Assembly: GCA_002803225.1 (NCBI GenBank)
Contig: NXFV01002038.1
Span: 1 to 64,000, forward strand
Length of the DNA stretch: 64,000 bases
Source: Gamarada debralockiae
Lineage: Eukaryota > Ascomycota > Leotiomycetes > Helotiales > Hyphodiscaceae
Direction of reading: 5' to 3'
In this document: positions 1-10,808 of the stretch, one piece after another
How positions within the stretch are numbered: position 1 is the first letter of the stretch
Layout of the letters: each line of letters begins with the position of its first letter
Translations under genes and position numbers: made by a program
The notes under the pieces: generated by a model
The model's input: only the letters and a program-made list of their open reading frames with translations
Databases searched by the model: none
What the model was told of the DNA's origin: nothing

Positions 1-589
1 TCACAAAAATTGTAACTTCAATGCTAAGTTGGCTGCAAAAATCAACCGTTTGTTCCCAAATCCAAAGTTGTCGCGACAGACGACAGCTATGAGAATTCAT
101 ACACGATGTGAACACGGTGCGAAACGAAGGTACAGTTAATTAATCATACTCGGTGGAAACTTTTAGGAACGGAGCACAGCTTTTCGGATCGGATCGAGGG
201 TATATAAAGTTTGTGATTATCTTCCCCGCATTGATGTCGAACGTTCCAATTAAACTGAGGGTGTCATTGAATGGCCAGCCACAACGCATTGCAGGCTCGT
301 CTATCCAGAATTTCCCTTACCATCTCGGCTACTTACAATATACGAATACGGTTCCTGCATTGGATGTGGATGAAAGCTTACCGGATAATTGCTTCCATGG
401 CCGTTAGCATTACGCAAAGCGGTGTAAGCCGACGATATCCAATCATAACAAGGCGATCATATTATAAATTGACGTGAAAGTTCACAGGAAGAACTTTTTA
501 TATTGATTCTCCCAGCATTTCGAGGAAACATCAAAGAATTACACTGGCAATCCTCATCTTGCAACATTTCAATCTAGAACTTGCCTACC
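1..589. other. left-edge intergenic stretch
   Basis: No convincing coding sequence. A TATA-like octamer (TATATAAA) lies at 201-208, about 380 bases before the first ATG of the next gene, which is far for a promoter of that gene. I see no repeat or RNA gene here. Confidence 0.5.
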
Positions 590-1782
590 ATGAAAGTAGC
601 TACGATTTTCTCAGCTCTCGCTACGTTCTCACTCTCTAATGCTGGATTACTCCCACGCTCATCAGGGCCTCGTGAAGTCTCCAACATCCCAGGTACCATC
701 TCCAACGAGCCAAGCATCACGCAGTTCATATCTTCTCAATACGGGTTCTACGGTCCAAAGGTCGCGCCGCTCATCTCACCGCAACAGACTGGTGATACTT
801 CGACTGCGTCTCATCAGACCTGAAAGTTTCTTTCGTGATCACATTTCTCATGGAAGGAGGGGTCATTGGAGATGGAGTCTACGATCTATTGATCAATCTC
901 GTAGCAACTTTCCCGAACGGGACGTCCTTTACCAGCGGAGCTTTGGCAACGAGTGCCATTGTCATTACAGAAGATCAAGGCTCATCGGGAGAGTATATTG
1001 GCACAGGAGCCTATTGGACAGGGACACCGGATATGTCGAGATATGCGGTCTTGATTGATTCGGAGCAGATTGGGATTAGTGGGAAAATGACGCTTCATTC
1101 TGTGAGGAGATTCACTTGCAGATGTAATTTGAAACTAATGAAAGAAGCAGCACCAGCGCATTATCCCTGTGGTCCAGTTGAAGCATGCCAAAACATGGAA
1201 GTTGTTCCACATCTAGGCTGGGCCAATGCTGTTCCAGACGTCTTCACAGATGTAGACTTTATCATCCAAGGTTCTCGGCTTTCTTTCACGGGAGTCGGAT
1301 ATCACGATAAGGTAATTTCCCTGTCCTACCATAGTTTGGGTCTTGCTTATAAGACTAGAACTGGGCCGACGTTCTAATGACAAATTCCGTCAACAGCTGG
1401 TATTGGGGTCATGGCTGTCTTGGAGACTACTCAATCGTTGGATTAACATCATCACGCCAGCCGGTGAGCCATATACCAGCGGTTACGTTTCTCGAGATGG
1501 AAAAATCCTCGGCGAACAGTGTACGGGCATTGAGGTCAGGCCTACGGGCCAAAATGATACGTACCCGCCTACTGCAACATCGGGATGGCCTCCGGGATAC
1601 AATATGGCGATTAATCTAGGCGAGGAAGGAGTTTTGTAGCTGAAGCGGTAAATGAAGCTATGATTGCTGACTATGGGACATACGTGAGGTTTAAAGGGAG
1701 ATTCAGTGGGACATTGGATGGGAAAACTCTCCCTGATGGAGTTGCATTGTATGAGGAGCTAAACAACTTGGTTGGAGCCTAA
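590..1782 (+). pseudogene. Diels-Alderase-like (CghA/Fsa2/hydroxyneurosporene synthase family) pseudogene
   Basis: Family members are lipocalin-fold cyclases that shape decalin rings of polyketide-derived metabolites, or are relatives of unknown role. The copy starts with a signal-like N-terminus (MKVATIFSALATFSLSNAG). It keeps family landmarks: YFDCVSSDL (796 onward), FPNGT, APAHYPCGP, GWANAVPD, FTGVGYHDK, then NWADVLMTNSV and SWYWGHG after a 47-nt intron (1312-1358). The C-terminus is GYNMAINLGEEGVL...GVALYEEL. At least four lesions break it. The frame shifts between about 765 and 786. The second Trp of the expected DWW motif is TGA (793-795). One T appears missing near 1438, and one base near 1636 where a TAG (1637-1639) truncates the frame. 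Extra codons around 1102-1150 look like a poorly spliced intron. Family call is from motif recall. Confidence 0.8.
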
Positions 1783-2240
1783 ATAATTATTAATGAACGC
1801 CTTATCATCGCTCGCTATCAATATGCCAGTTTAATTATTCCTCGACAAGCTTTGTTTTGGCTGTTAGCCTTGTTCAGGCCTCGGTGACCTCAACCGCGAG
1901 CTACAGGCCAAGACCAAGTAGATATAAAAGACGATTAGGTGCTCAGCGAATCAAAGCACTCCACTAGGTGGATCTTTTTGGGGGACGTAGCATAGCCTCG
2001 TAGGTCGTGCGGACTTCCGCGTCGACGATATATAGGATTTCCAATTATCTTGCTTCACGGAAAGTGAGTAAGCAGAGTGAAATTATTGCAAAATGGAGTA
2101 AATTATTCCGACAAGTTTTCACTGGCGTGAAGCTGACATTGTGATGCAGGTACACGCACTACTTCTCCATCGAGAATCCCTCTATTAAGAAACAGTCTGG
2201 CTGCAATTGATCGAAGACGCAAATCTCATAGTTAAGCTAG
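1783..2240. other. intergenic, possible degraded upstream exon
   Basis: No intact gene. An acceptor-like site with a GCTGAC branch motif (about 2132-2152) is followed by a short open stretch reading TRTTSPSRIPLLRNSL, which stops shortly before the orphan exon that begins at 2241. It may be the preceding exon of that gene. Confidence 0.3.
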
Positions 2241-2612
2241 CCAACACCCCTCTCGAGCAGCGCAAAGGACATCAGAATCCGAGCATCGAGGACGCTTTGG
2301 ATCAACGGCGCGCAGGATGATGCGCACGAGACGTTTATACTCTCGAAATTTGATTCGGAAGATGAAGCTGGGTTTTGCAAGACAGCTCGTAAACCGTACG
2401 ACTGCAACGAATGCAAACCTCGCGATGCCACAGAGCTTGCACTGGCAGCCCGTGACATGCCACGAAGTTTGCGCAATTTTTTCCTGCTCGGGAGAGTTGT
2501 TTCATCAAGTTTGTTCCGTTATATTCAAGTTTCCCCTAGTATTATGGCAAGAAATCGTCTTTCTGGCGCTCATCTGGTGGAGACTTTACGAGTTATGCTG
2601 AAGAAGGCCTGA
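2241..2612 (+). pseudogene. orphan exon, 123 codons without a usable ATG
   Basis: A 372-base open frame begins right after an acceptor-like AAGCTAG and runs to a TGA at 2610-2612. Its composition looks coding: it includes AQDDAHETFILSKFDSEDEA, a Cys pair in KPYDCNECKPRD and a hydrophobic C-terminal half (RSLRNFFLLGRVVSSSLFRY). The first in-frame ATG is far inside, so a start codon would have to sit in an upstream exon that I cannot find intact. I do not recognise the family. It is probably the 3' exon of a broken gene; the longer antisense frame over it (2237-2476) is less protein-like. Confidence 0.4.
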
Positions 2613-2854
2613 AGGCCCTGAAATTTTGGCGACCAAAACCCCCAAGGATCAACGTCCGGCGAACTTCAAAGGTCACATCCTGGAAGTTTGAGAACATTGT
2701 GAAATCACTTTCATATTGTTTAAAGGGTCCTTCTAAGAACCAGTGAGTGTCCCATACTCCCACAAACATTCCCAGTTTATCATACCGGAAAACAACCCTC
2801 GCTCCAACACCACTTCCGACTCCGTCCTCGTTTCAAAGAAAGAATCTTCAGTGT

Positions 2855-4977
2855 CTATGAGCTCTTCAAAGGAATGCACGCATTTGCAGCTCTCAGCTTG
2901 GTGATAGTCTGCACATACTTGAATTGCAGTGGCTCATTCTTGTGGGTGGCCAACAGCTGCGCGGTCTTCAAGATGTTCTTGATCTGTCGACCATTGAGCT
3001 CGATCTGCGCAAGGGTGTCGATCTGTTCCTCGGTAAAGGACTGGTTTCCACCCAAGAATGTCATCCAAATTTGCCGGCGGGACTCCAGGCTCAAATTACC
3101 ATACACCAGAGAGAGATGGATACGAGACTCGAAAGCGGCATCGATATTGTCGACACGGTTGCTGGTCAAGAAGAGGAATCCTTCGTAGTACTCCAAGATA
3201 CGCAGGAATATCGAGACGAGCTTGTTGCGCTCGAGGTCGTGAGTGGATCGAGCTTCGAGGAATACATCCGCCTCGTCGAGAAGGAGAACAGCCTTCCATT
3301 TCGTAGTCATCTTCAGAATCTTCTGAAGCGAGCTCTCCACTTCGTAAGGATCCGTGCCAAGATCTCCAGCAGCCATCATGTACAGAGGAACTCGCATCGT
3401 CTCCGCGACGGCTTCGGCAGTGAGCGTCTTGCCGACACCTGGCGGTCCGCTCAATAACATGATGACTCCCTTGCCCTTGCCGGCAATGATATCGTCGAAT
3501 GTAGTGTCCCGCTTGATCTGGCTTTCAGCAAAGGCAAGAACGAGGTCCTTGGTGTCATCTGGTAGAACCAAGCTTCCAAAGGCTTTGTCATTCCAGGTGA
3601 TCTCCTTGACGCAGGAAAGCTGCAGACTGAGCCAGACCTTGTCCTTGAGAGAGTATCCACGAAGAACGTTGGTGGCGAGAAGTTGTTGCCAGGGAGTCAA
3701 TTTGCTGGACTTCTCTTCGGAGTTGTCAGATGGAGGCGCACGGTACGAGGGGTCGTCATACAAGTCATAGACACTGATTCGACTATTGGAGTTGAATTTG
3801 TTGAATGCTGCTGTGTCGATGATGACTCGGCTGTCGACGTTATATCGGGAGCAGCCGGAAGTCGCACCTCCCTTGTAGGACATGAAAGAGTACTTGCAGA
3901 AACCCTCCCACTCTTTGGCGCGGGCAATGCATCGCTTCTGGACTCCGAGGGTGTCCGGATGATAGATAAGAGGGTACACGGCGAGGTCGGTGATCTTCCG
4001 AGTTCCCTCGTATGTGTTGATTGAGGAGGTCGCATCTTCCATGCCGAATTTCTTGCCGGTCCATTCCACGTATCGGTTGAATACACAGAACGCGTTATGT
4101 CCGTATGCGTAACTCTGAACTTGCATCACCCGTTCATTCTCGCCTATTTGAGTGAACACAAGGGTCCCAGGTTCGAACATGGTCCACAGAAAGTCATAGG
4201 TCATAACACCATTTGCCAGAAGATCGTATTTCTTCGCAAGGGTCAATCTGAGCTCCTTCTCCAGACAATCCCACAGCAAATCTAGATGCTTCTTGGTTTC
4301 AACATCCGCCTCGGTGTACTTGGCGCTCCGAAATTTCTCCCACCGATGAACGAAAGGTTCAAATGGCTTCTGGAATTCAAGACGTTCAAGATCGGTGCAG
4401 ATGCCTTCGTAGCCCTCAAAGACTTTTCCAAGTACCTTCTTGAGGAAAGGACTCTGGACGACGATGGAATGCAACGAGAGTTTCTTGCGGCTGTCGGTGC
4501 TTCTCTCATTTCGCTTCAAGAACGCATACTCAGCGGTCTCGTCATTTTCGACAGGTTCGGCGATGTAATATGGATACTTCCGGGTCCATCCGCCATTCTC
4601 CAGGTCCGGATACAACTCGACGACTTGGCACTTCATACCGACTGTGAGAATTCTGGAGTCAGCCTTGTACAAATAGGGAGGAAGCAGAGTCCTAAGCGAG
4701 GCGTTATAACCTTACTCGAGTGACACCCATTTAGAGTTAAACTCGGGAGTGCAAATCATATATTTTAGGCGGAACAAAAAGTAAAATAAAAAGTGAGATG
4801 CGTCGAAAATAACTTACTCTTAGGGACTTTTCTAATAGCGAGTGCCATAGATTCGCCGTTAGTTTCAGATTGACCGTTGCCGTTGCTCTCTTGCTGAGAA
4901 GGGGTTGCGGCATCGGAGATACCGTCGAGGATGTCATCCACGATGGGAGTCTCTAGTGTGTCAACACTTGGTGGCAT
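2855..4977 (-). CDS. DUF7025 / AAA+ ATPase, 648 aa
   Basis: This is a two-exon gene. Exon 1 is 4818-4977 and exon 2 is 2855-4641. The intron has a GTAAGT donor, a GCTGAC branch site and a CACAG acceptor. The spliced length is 649 codons, including the stop. The N-terminal 50 residues are polar. Residues 55 to about 330 match the fungal DUF7025-type region (GMKCQVVELYPDL at its start, DSIVVQSP-like SIVVQSPFLKKVLG). The C-terminal AAA+ core has Walker A GPPGVGKT near residue 451 and Walker B LLLDEADV near 505, then LTSNRVDNIDAAFESRIH covering sensor 1 and the arginine finger area. These ATPases are usually cytosolic or nuclear with unknown substrates. Every motif is intact, in contrast with the broken genes on both sides. 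Confidence 0.9.
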
Positions 4978-6283
4978 TTTGAAGTTTGTGATAAATTTGA
5001 AGTTGAAAAAGAGTTTGAGTGAGAAAGCGCAAAGAATCAGGAATGTGAAGGTATTTGAGAAGGGTTCAAACGGGTGGGTTCTTTCAGAGCTTTCAGTTGA
5101 ATCATATGTACGATGCCTTCGCGCATCTCGAAAAAGCTAGACCACTGTACATGTCCCTGGGAGTCCATGTACATTCAGGCAGTTCAGCGAATCAATGGGT
5201 GGCTGTGCTGCCATGGTTTGAGTTTCTGCAGCGATTAGCAGGCAGCAGTGGGGGCGAAATACTCTACAACGTCTTTCCCAGCCTCGCGACGTGGGCCACT
5301 CGGTCGTACAACCGGATCCATGAAACTTTCGACAACTAAAGATAACCCAAGGCAGACTTACAACTTGCAGACCGAGACTCAGCCAGATCAGTGGTCAGAA
5401 GCTTGGAGATGTTCGACTCATCGCTTCGCGACAGCAGATTACCTCACAGTCGGTGCCCTAATTTCCAGGAACAAACGCCGCAAAGTCACAACCTTTGTGT
5501 ACCCAAAGCTGCCCCGTGTACTTCAGCTGTTCAACAACTTTTTTCATTCATTCGTCGTCCCAGTGACGAGCTCAAAGAAATGCCACATGATAACAATGAT
5601 TGGGGCGTAAGATACCCGTCACGCAGATCCATTAAGCTAGTCAGTACTGCAAGTACCCGTTCAGGATCTCTGTCACAAACTCAGTTGCCCACTGAGTTTT
5701 GACAGTTCGCTTCTTGGCGTTTGCTCATTGTTAAATTCTTTACTCTACGTCCAACCTAGAATGAGTGCTACCGATTTTCCACAGTAGCTTTATACTAGCT
5801 TTGTCGCCTAGAATTACCATCTCGCCATGTCCTTTCATTGAGCCCAGGGAATTTTCCCGATGAATTGTCTGCACCCTGACGCCAGTGTCACTTTCAGACA
5901 ATCCTAAATATGAAGCTTTGTCCCTATACTGTATGAAAGACTGGCTCTCTTAAATTTTTTTTGCTTCACTTGAAACATTCTCTTCTTTCAGGCTTTCATC
6001 ACTGCACATCCCAAGCACGTGTCCTTTATTTTATTTACTTGCAGTTTCCGGTTGAAGCGGGAAATGCTGACTCGCAATTATCAAGTGGAGTGCAGATGTC
6101 TCGGAACATGCCCTTTTGCTCGATGTAAAAACTGGGATTTAAGGATTATTTAAGGGGGGAATAGTACAAAACCGAAACCAAAAACAAAAACAAACACGAA
6201 TAGGAATAGGAATACCTCCGTACAGCACAATTGATTATTCAGCCTCTAAATAACTACATTATTTGGTATTATTCAGCTTTTTC

Positions 6284-6384
6284 GGACTTTGCAGTAAAAG
6301 TCCATGTTCCTATACCTCGCGAGTCTCGCGAATGCAACATTGCAACATTCTCGGACTTTAGTGGTGATCGGACAGTAAAGTCCG
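6284..6384. repeat. cluster of GGACTTT/AAAGTCC palindromes
   Basis: Two inverted repeats share one arm sequence. At 6284-6303 a 7-base arm GGACTTT pairs with AAAGTCC across 6 bases. At 6352-6384 a 9-base arm CGGACTTTA pairs with TAAAGTCCG across 15 bases. Between them lie CGCGAGTCTCGCG (6318-6330, palindromic) and the tandem TGCAACAT TGCAACAT (6333-6348). They could be binding sites for a dimeric regulator or remnants of a small element. Confidence 0.6.
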
Positions 6385-6430
6385 GAATCTGAGGCTATAC
6401 AGTATATACTCTATCCTCACACAGTGTATT

Positions 6431-6452
6431 GGCCTGTCAGTGGTGACAGGCC
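6431..6452. repeat. perfect 9-bp inverted repeat
   Basis: GGCCTGTCA and TGACAGGCC are separated by 4 bases (GTGG). The arms are perfect. A CACGTG box follows 10 bases downstream, and the transporter ATG is about 340 bases away. This is a plausible regulatory palindrome. Confidence 0.6.
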
Positions 6453-6789
6453 TGTTTTGGGCACGTGAACGTCGATCAAGAGAAGAATTCACGTACAAAA
6501 ATTGTCGTTTAAGCCTATAAAACACACTCTTACGCTAGCAGAATACCCCAGTCCAGTTCGACAAGCAATACACGGGTGTAAGGGATAGAGTAGTCTAGGG
6601 CTGTAGCGCGCGGTATATTGCTACATCACGCTCTTTTTTCTTTCGCGACTCTGTGTTGTACTCTCTTCACTCCTCCTAATCTCGTGGTCTCCTCTCCTCA
6701 TCCAGCAGAGGGCATTCGATCCGAGCGCTCTCTATAGCATTGATTTGGGTGCTTTCCTCCTCGCCTCAATAAACAAAAAAACGTCCAAT

Positions 6790-8698
6790 ATGGCCTGTCG
6801 ACTTCACGCGACTGTTTTCGGCCAGACCATGCGCCTTGTGTCTGGCAACAAACTCTACCGATACCCCGACGAGATCGATCCGTCCTTATGGAAGAAGGCA
6901 GTTCAACGAGATTCCCCAGAGCAGACCACTGTCTCGGCAGGAGAGTCGGACAAAGAGGCACAGAATGTTCAAAATGGTTCTCCCCAGATCCAAGTGCTGC
7001 AAAATGATGGCGCCAAACATGAAAATGGCAATGGCACCCAAGAGATCCTCCTGGTAGGCTGGTATGGCCCGGATGATCCAGAGGTATGAATGAGTTCCTG
7101 CTGCTGCTCCCATGCTGTCCGTTACTGACTCAACCTTCCATTTCAAGAACCCCCAGAATTGGCCCGTCGCTCACAAGCATCTGATCATCACTATGATGTG
7201 CTTTCTCAACTTTGCAGTCTACATCGCAAGCTCCATCTACACTCCCGGTGAAGAGAACTTCATTCAGGAATTTGGTGTCAGCGAGGTCGTCGCAACTTTG
7301 GGACTCTCTCTTTTTACCCTGTAAGGATATGAATCCTCCCCTATTGTTAGCTCTCTGAAATGCCCAAGGCTATCGCTGACATCTCAACACTTCTCCAGCG
7401 GATACGGTCTTGCGCCCATGCTCTGGTCTCCCATGTCCGAGATGCCAAATCTTGGACGCTCTGGTATTTTCTTCTGGACGCTCCTGCTTTTCATCTTTTT
7501 TCAACTCGCCGTTGGCTTTGCCCCAAATGTTGCCGTGTTCCTGGTTTTTCGATGGGTAACAGGTTTCTGCGGCAGCCCGTGTCTGGCAACTGGTGGTGGC
7601 ACCGTTAACGACATCTATAGTCCGCTTCTGGTCCCCTACTTGATATGTATTTGGGCGTCGGCCGGTGTTTGTGGCCCCGTTTTTGGCCCAATTATCGGCG
7701 GGTACATTGCCCCGACGAAGGGCTGGCGCTGGACAATTTGGGTCGTCACATGGATGTGCAGCCTTGTCCTGATCTCCATGTTCTTCCTCCTTCCTGAGAC
7801 CAACCCAGCAAACATTCTTTAGAACAGAGCCAAGAGATTGAAGAAGGCAACCGGAGATCATCGTTTGAAAAGCCAGTCTGAGGTTGATGCCGAGCACTAC
7901 ACCGCAAGAGATACTTTGCGCGTCCTCGCCAGGGCCTTTATACTCACTTTCACCGAGCCTATTATTTTTCTCATGAACCTGTACGCGGGCCTTCTTTATG
8001 GCGTCCTCTTTCTATGGTTCGAGTCATTCCCCATTGTATTTGGCGGCATCTACGGGTTCAGCATTCAGCAGCAGGGACTGGTTTTCCTTGGCATCTTCGT
8101 TTTTGCGTGTATCTCGGTGCCTCTCTTTTTGCTGTGGATCAAAATTGACCTTACCCCAAAGTTTAAAAGTGGGAAGTTCAAGCCTGAGATGGTCCTTCCA
8201 CCGACATTCATTGGGGCTATCGCCCTTCCGACCTGCTTATTTTGGTTCGGCTGGACATCTCGGGCAAGCGTTCACTGGATTGTACCTATCATTGGCTCCG
8301 GTCTCTTCTCCATTGGTGTGGTCACGCTTTTCAATTCGCTCTTCAACTACCTAGGAATTACATACTCTCAATACACCGGGTCCGTCTTCGTAGGGGCCGC
8401 CCTTTTCCGCGCCTCGGTGGTGCATCCTTCCCACTTTTTGTAAGCCCCGGAGACGTTTCTCCCCTCCTCTTCACTTGTGCTAACCAAATGGCCTGAACAG
8501 GCACGAGCACTCTTCGCTAAACTCGGTGTTGGACCTGGTAACTCGCTACTTGGCGGTCTCGCCGTATTGTTCATTCCTGTTCCCTACCTATTCTATTTCG
8601 TAAGTCTTGACGACGATCCCCCGAGTGAGTTTAACATGCTAATCTATAATTAGTACCGTGAGAAGATCCGCCACTGGAGCAAGAACGCCTCAGGATAA
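6790..8698 (+). pseudogene. DHA1-type MFS multidrug/polyamine transporter, disrupted
   Basis: Five exons are visible: 6790-7083, 7148-7320, 7399-8440, 8501-8600 and 8654-8698. Family landmarks include WYGPDDPENPQNW before TM1, SIYTPGEENFIQEFGVSEVV, GYGLAPMLWSPMSE, the RWVTGFCGSPCLATGG loop and FLLPETNPANIL. The C-terminus is GVGPGNSLLGGLAVLF...YREKIRHWSKN. It would be a 12-TM plasma-membrane proton antiporter of the Flr1/Tpo1-like group. Two lesions break it. An in-frame TAG at 7820-7822 falls in the central loop, just before NRAKRLKKATG. A one-base loss near 8416 separates FRAS from ASFPLF, which continues correctly across the next intron into ARALFAKLG. All splice sites still look functional, so decay is recent. 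Confidence 0.85.
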
Positions 8699-9137
8699 AT
8701 CCCGAATAATGGGGGCACTAAAAATGGCACAATGGGGGGAAATGTAAGATTACCAACGTACGAAACATTTGCGCGGAAGAGGGAGCGAGGTTTTTCTATA
8801 ATAACACGGATGGGGGACGGAAAACTTTGGACTTTGGGAAGCGGTGTGGTGAGGGCTTGGGCGGTGGCAGATTTGATACTCTAGTTGATGGCATGAACTA
8901 TGTGGTCCAGCAGTTCAAGACGTTGTAGTGCTATCGCGTGACCTGTCACAAGCTCAGTCTCTGGTGTACTATGGACAGTGGCACAAACACGTCGGAGCCG
9001 TACGAATGGTAGTTCTAAGTACTAGAATCTAGAGCTAAGGAAGAAGGGAGAGGATTCAAAGCGTAGGAGCACTTTTATACCACGTGCAGGGTCACGCGTT
9101 AGTCATGTGATCAAGTATTTCGTTACAGTGCCGTAAC

Positions 9138-9230
9138 AGGAGGAAAGGAAAAGACTACAAGATTGAAGGATTGGTAGCAGAGGAGGAAATAAAAAGACTA
9201 TAAGAGAGAAGGATCGGTAGCAAAGGAGGA
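9138..9230. repeat. 43-bp imperfect tandem duplication
   Basis: Two diverged copies start with AGGAGGAAA at 9138 and 9181, and a third partial copy starts at 9224 (AGGAGGA). Conserved blocks are AAAAGACTA, GAAGGAT and GGTAGCA. The spacing is exactly 43 bases in both steps. No coding meaning is seen. Confidence 0.7.
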
Positions 9231-9573
9231 CATGTCCGCTCTTTCAAGAGGGGAGATATCCTGAGTCGGGGGGGCCCAGCTGCTGCGGTAGTGCAAATGC
9301 GTTGAGGCATTCCCTATAATTTCTACTACTATAGTCTCGACAAAAGCTATAGTACGCGGCCCGGTAACTCGAAGGGAATAGTAGGACACTATTATCATGA
9401 ATATCGGGAGCAGGTCTGTTTGTGATGAGAATGTGGAGAGAGGATATAGAGGAAGGAATTCGCGAGGTTCGGGGATGCTTCGTCAGTTCATCACAGCCGA
9501 GAATAAGTCTGGATCCGCCGGGTGTTACACTTGTCGACTTCGCTCGTCAATGTCGATACAGTTGGCTTTCCTA

Positions 9574-9728
9574 TAGCACGCAACAATCTGACCTTTTTCT
9601 GTCCGAGCTTCAACGAGCTATTTAAACCTATTACAGTAAAATCCAGCTAAATCCTGAGTCTCTATTGGTTGGCCCCCTTGTTACCATAAGAGGCGCACAG
9701 ATTAAAAAGGTCAGATTGTTGCGCGCTG
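9574..9728. mobile_element. MITE-like element with ~24-bp terminal inverted repeats
   Basis: The left end (9574-9598, including GCAACAATCTGACCTTTTT) is the reverse complement of the right end (9704-9728, including AAAAAGGTCAGATTGTTGC), with one mismatch over about 24 bases. The interior is about 105 bases and has no coding potential. TA dinucleotides lie beside both ends (TATA on the left, TGTA on the right), consistent with Tc1/mariner-type TA targeting, although the duplication is not clean. A non-autonomous DNA transposon is the simplest reading. Confidence 0.75.
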
Positions 9729-10674
9729 TACGAAAGTATTACCGAACTTCACAAATCCAACTTGATCGTATCCGAATACATGACGTCAACTTCTTCTGCT
9801 ATAGAACGTCCACACTCAATATGCCGAGCAGATGATTCTATACGGCTTCAAAAGTCTGCACACACACTTTTACACGGGATTCTTCTAGATGTAGGGATTT
9901 TTCTTCAATTGCACCAATTATCTTGTGTCTCATTCATGATATTACCGTGCTTTGAAACGTCTTGCAAATATTTAGACTCGGACCTCTACAGTGTAATAGT
10001 GTTGTTGAGGTTTACACAACTGCAAACAGGAAGCACTGCTCGTATGTTCAACCCCACGAAAATTTATTCGTCAGCCTCTCTCGTCATCGACACCGTGTCC
10101 AAAACATGGGGAACATTTCCACCTCCACAGTATCGGGTGGGAAGTTTATTGGTGGCTTTCGGGGCCGGGGAAGCATCCCACTGTTTTCCAATAAAGCATA
10201 GAGCCAACCCGAGTCAAGCGTACCGAGCTGAGCTTTAACATTGCAGCTTGTCATTCGTCTCCATTACGACGAGACGAGATCGGTATAGTACAATTCTCAG
10301 CTGATGTGAGGATGCCTTCAGCCCTCCTGATCTGATGACACTCACCGTCTCTGTGCGCTAGTGCACTTGCCAGCATCGCTATCAGATCCTACGGTAAGAG
10401 GCGGTCATCAATGTATTAGTGATCAATCATTTAGGGAAATTCTACTCGGATAGTTCAAGAAATGAGAGGCGTCGATTGTGATTACGCCGTGTTGACAAAC
10501 TTCAATTCTTACTCTGGTAGCAAATACAGATAAGACCCTCCTGTCTAGATTTGCTCGCTATTGGACGCAGAGACCCATAGTAAACTGCGAATGACTTGAA
10601 AACCAGCAGTCGGATCGACACGCTTCTGATTGTAGTTGGTCTATGAAGCTTATGACAAGGATACGATATGAGTC

Positions 10675-10682
10675 TATATAAA
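10675..10682 (+). promoter_or_regulatory. TATA box of secreted-protein gene
   Basis: TATATAAA lies 127 bases before the ATG at 10809. Downstream there is a pyrimidine-rich stretch leading to the ATG, a typical fungal core promoter layout. Confidence 0.5.
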
Positions 10683-10808
10683 CTGGCACGAAACCTCGAT
10701 AGATTGAATCTTTCAACAATCTAGTCTTAACATTCACTTCTCCAGACATCTTTCAAAGACCAATACTCTTTACTTACAGCCCAATAAGCCACTACCAAAC
10801 TCGCAACC

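Larger units (their letters stand above)
4978..6789. other. long intergenic region
   Basis: No gene is supported over 1.8 kb. The first 300 bases are the 5' flank of the AAA+ gene. The part near 6150-6220 has A-rich short direct repeats (AAAACAAAAACAAACACG, GAATAGGAATAGGAATA). The stretch 6284-6470 is packed with small palindromes, listed separately, and a CACGTG E-box at 6462-6467. It forms the upstream region of the broken transporter gene. Confidence 0.5.
8699..10808. other. long intergenic region with repeats
   Basis: No gene is supported. The stretch holds a 43-bp tandem duplication (9138-9230) and a MITE-like element (9574-9728), both listed separately. Short open frames around 9762-10238 overlap each other without recognisable protein character. 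The last 130 bases form the promoter of the secreted protein gene. Confidence 0.5.

Noticed and set aside
590..8698. Frameshifts as sequencing errors
   Set aside because: Some are single-base losses in short homopolymers, which raises the question, but premature stops without indels also occur (TGA 793, TAG 7820), and long core genes in the same window are error-free. Error remains possible for individual sites.
9762..10238. 158-codon frame before the secreted-protein gene
   Set aside because: It overlaps another frame, has no family feature, and its C-terminal part lacks protein-like composition.
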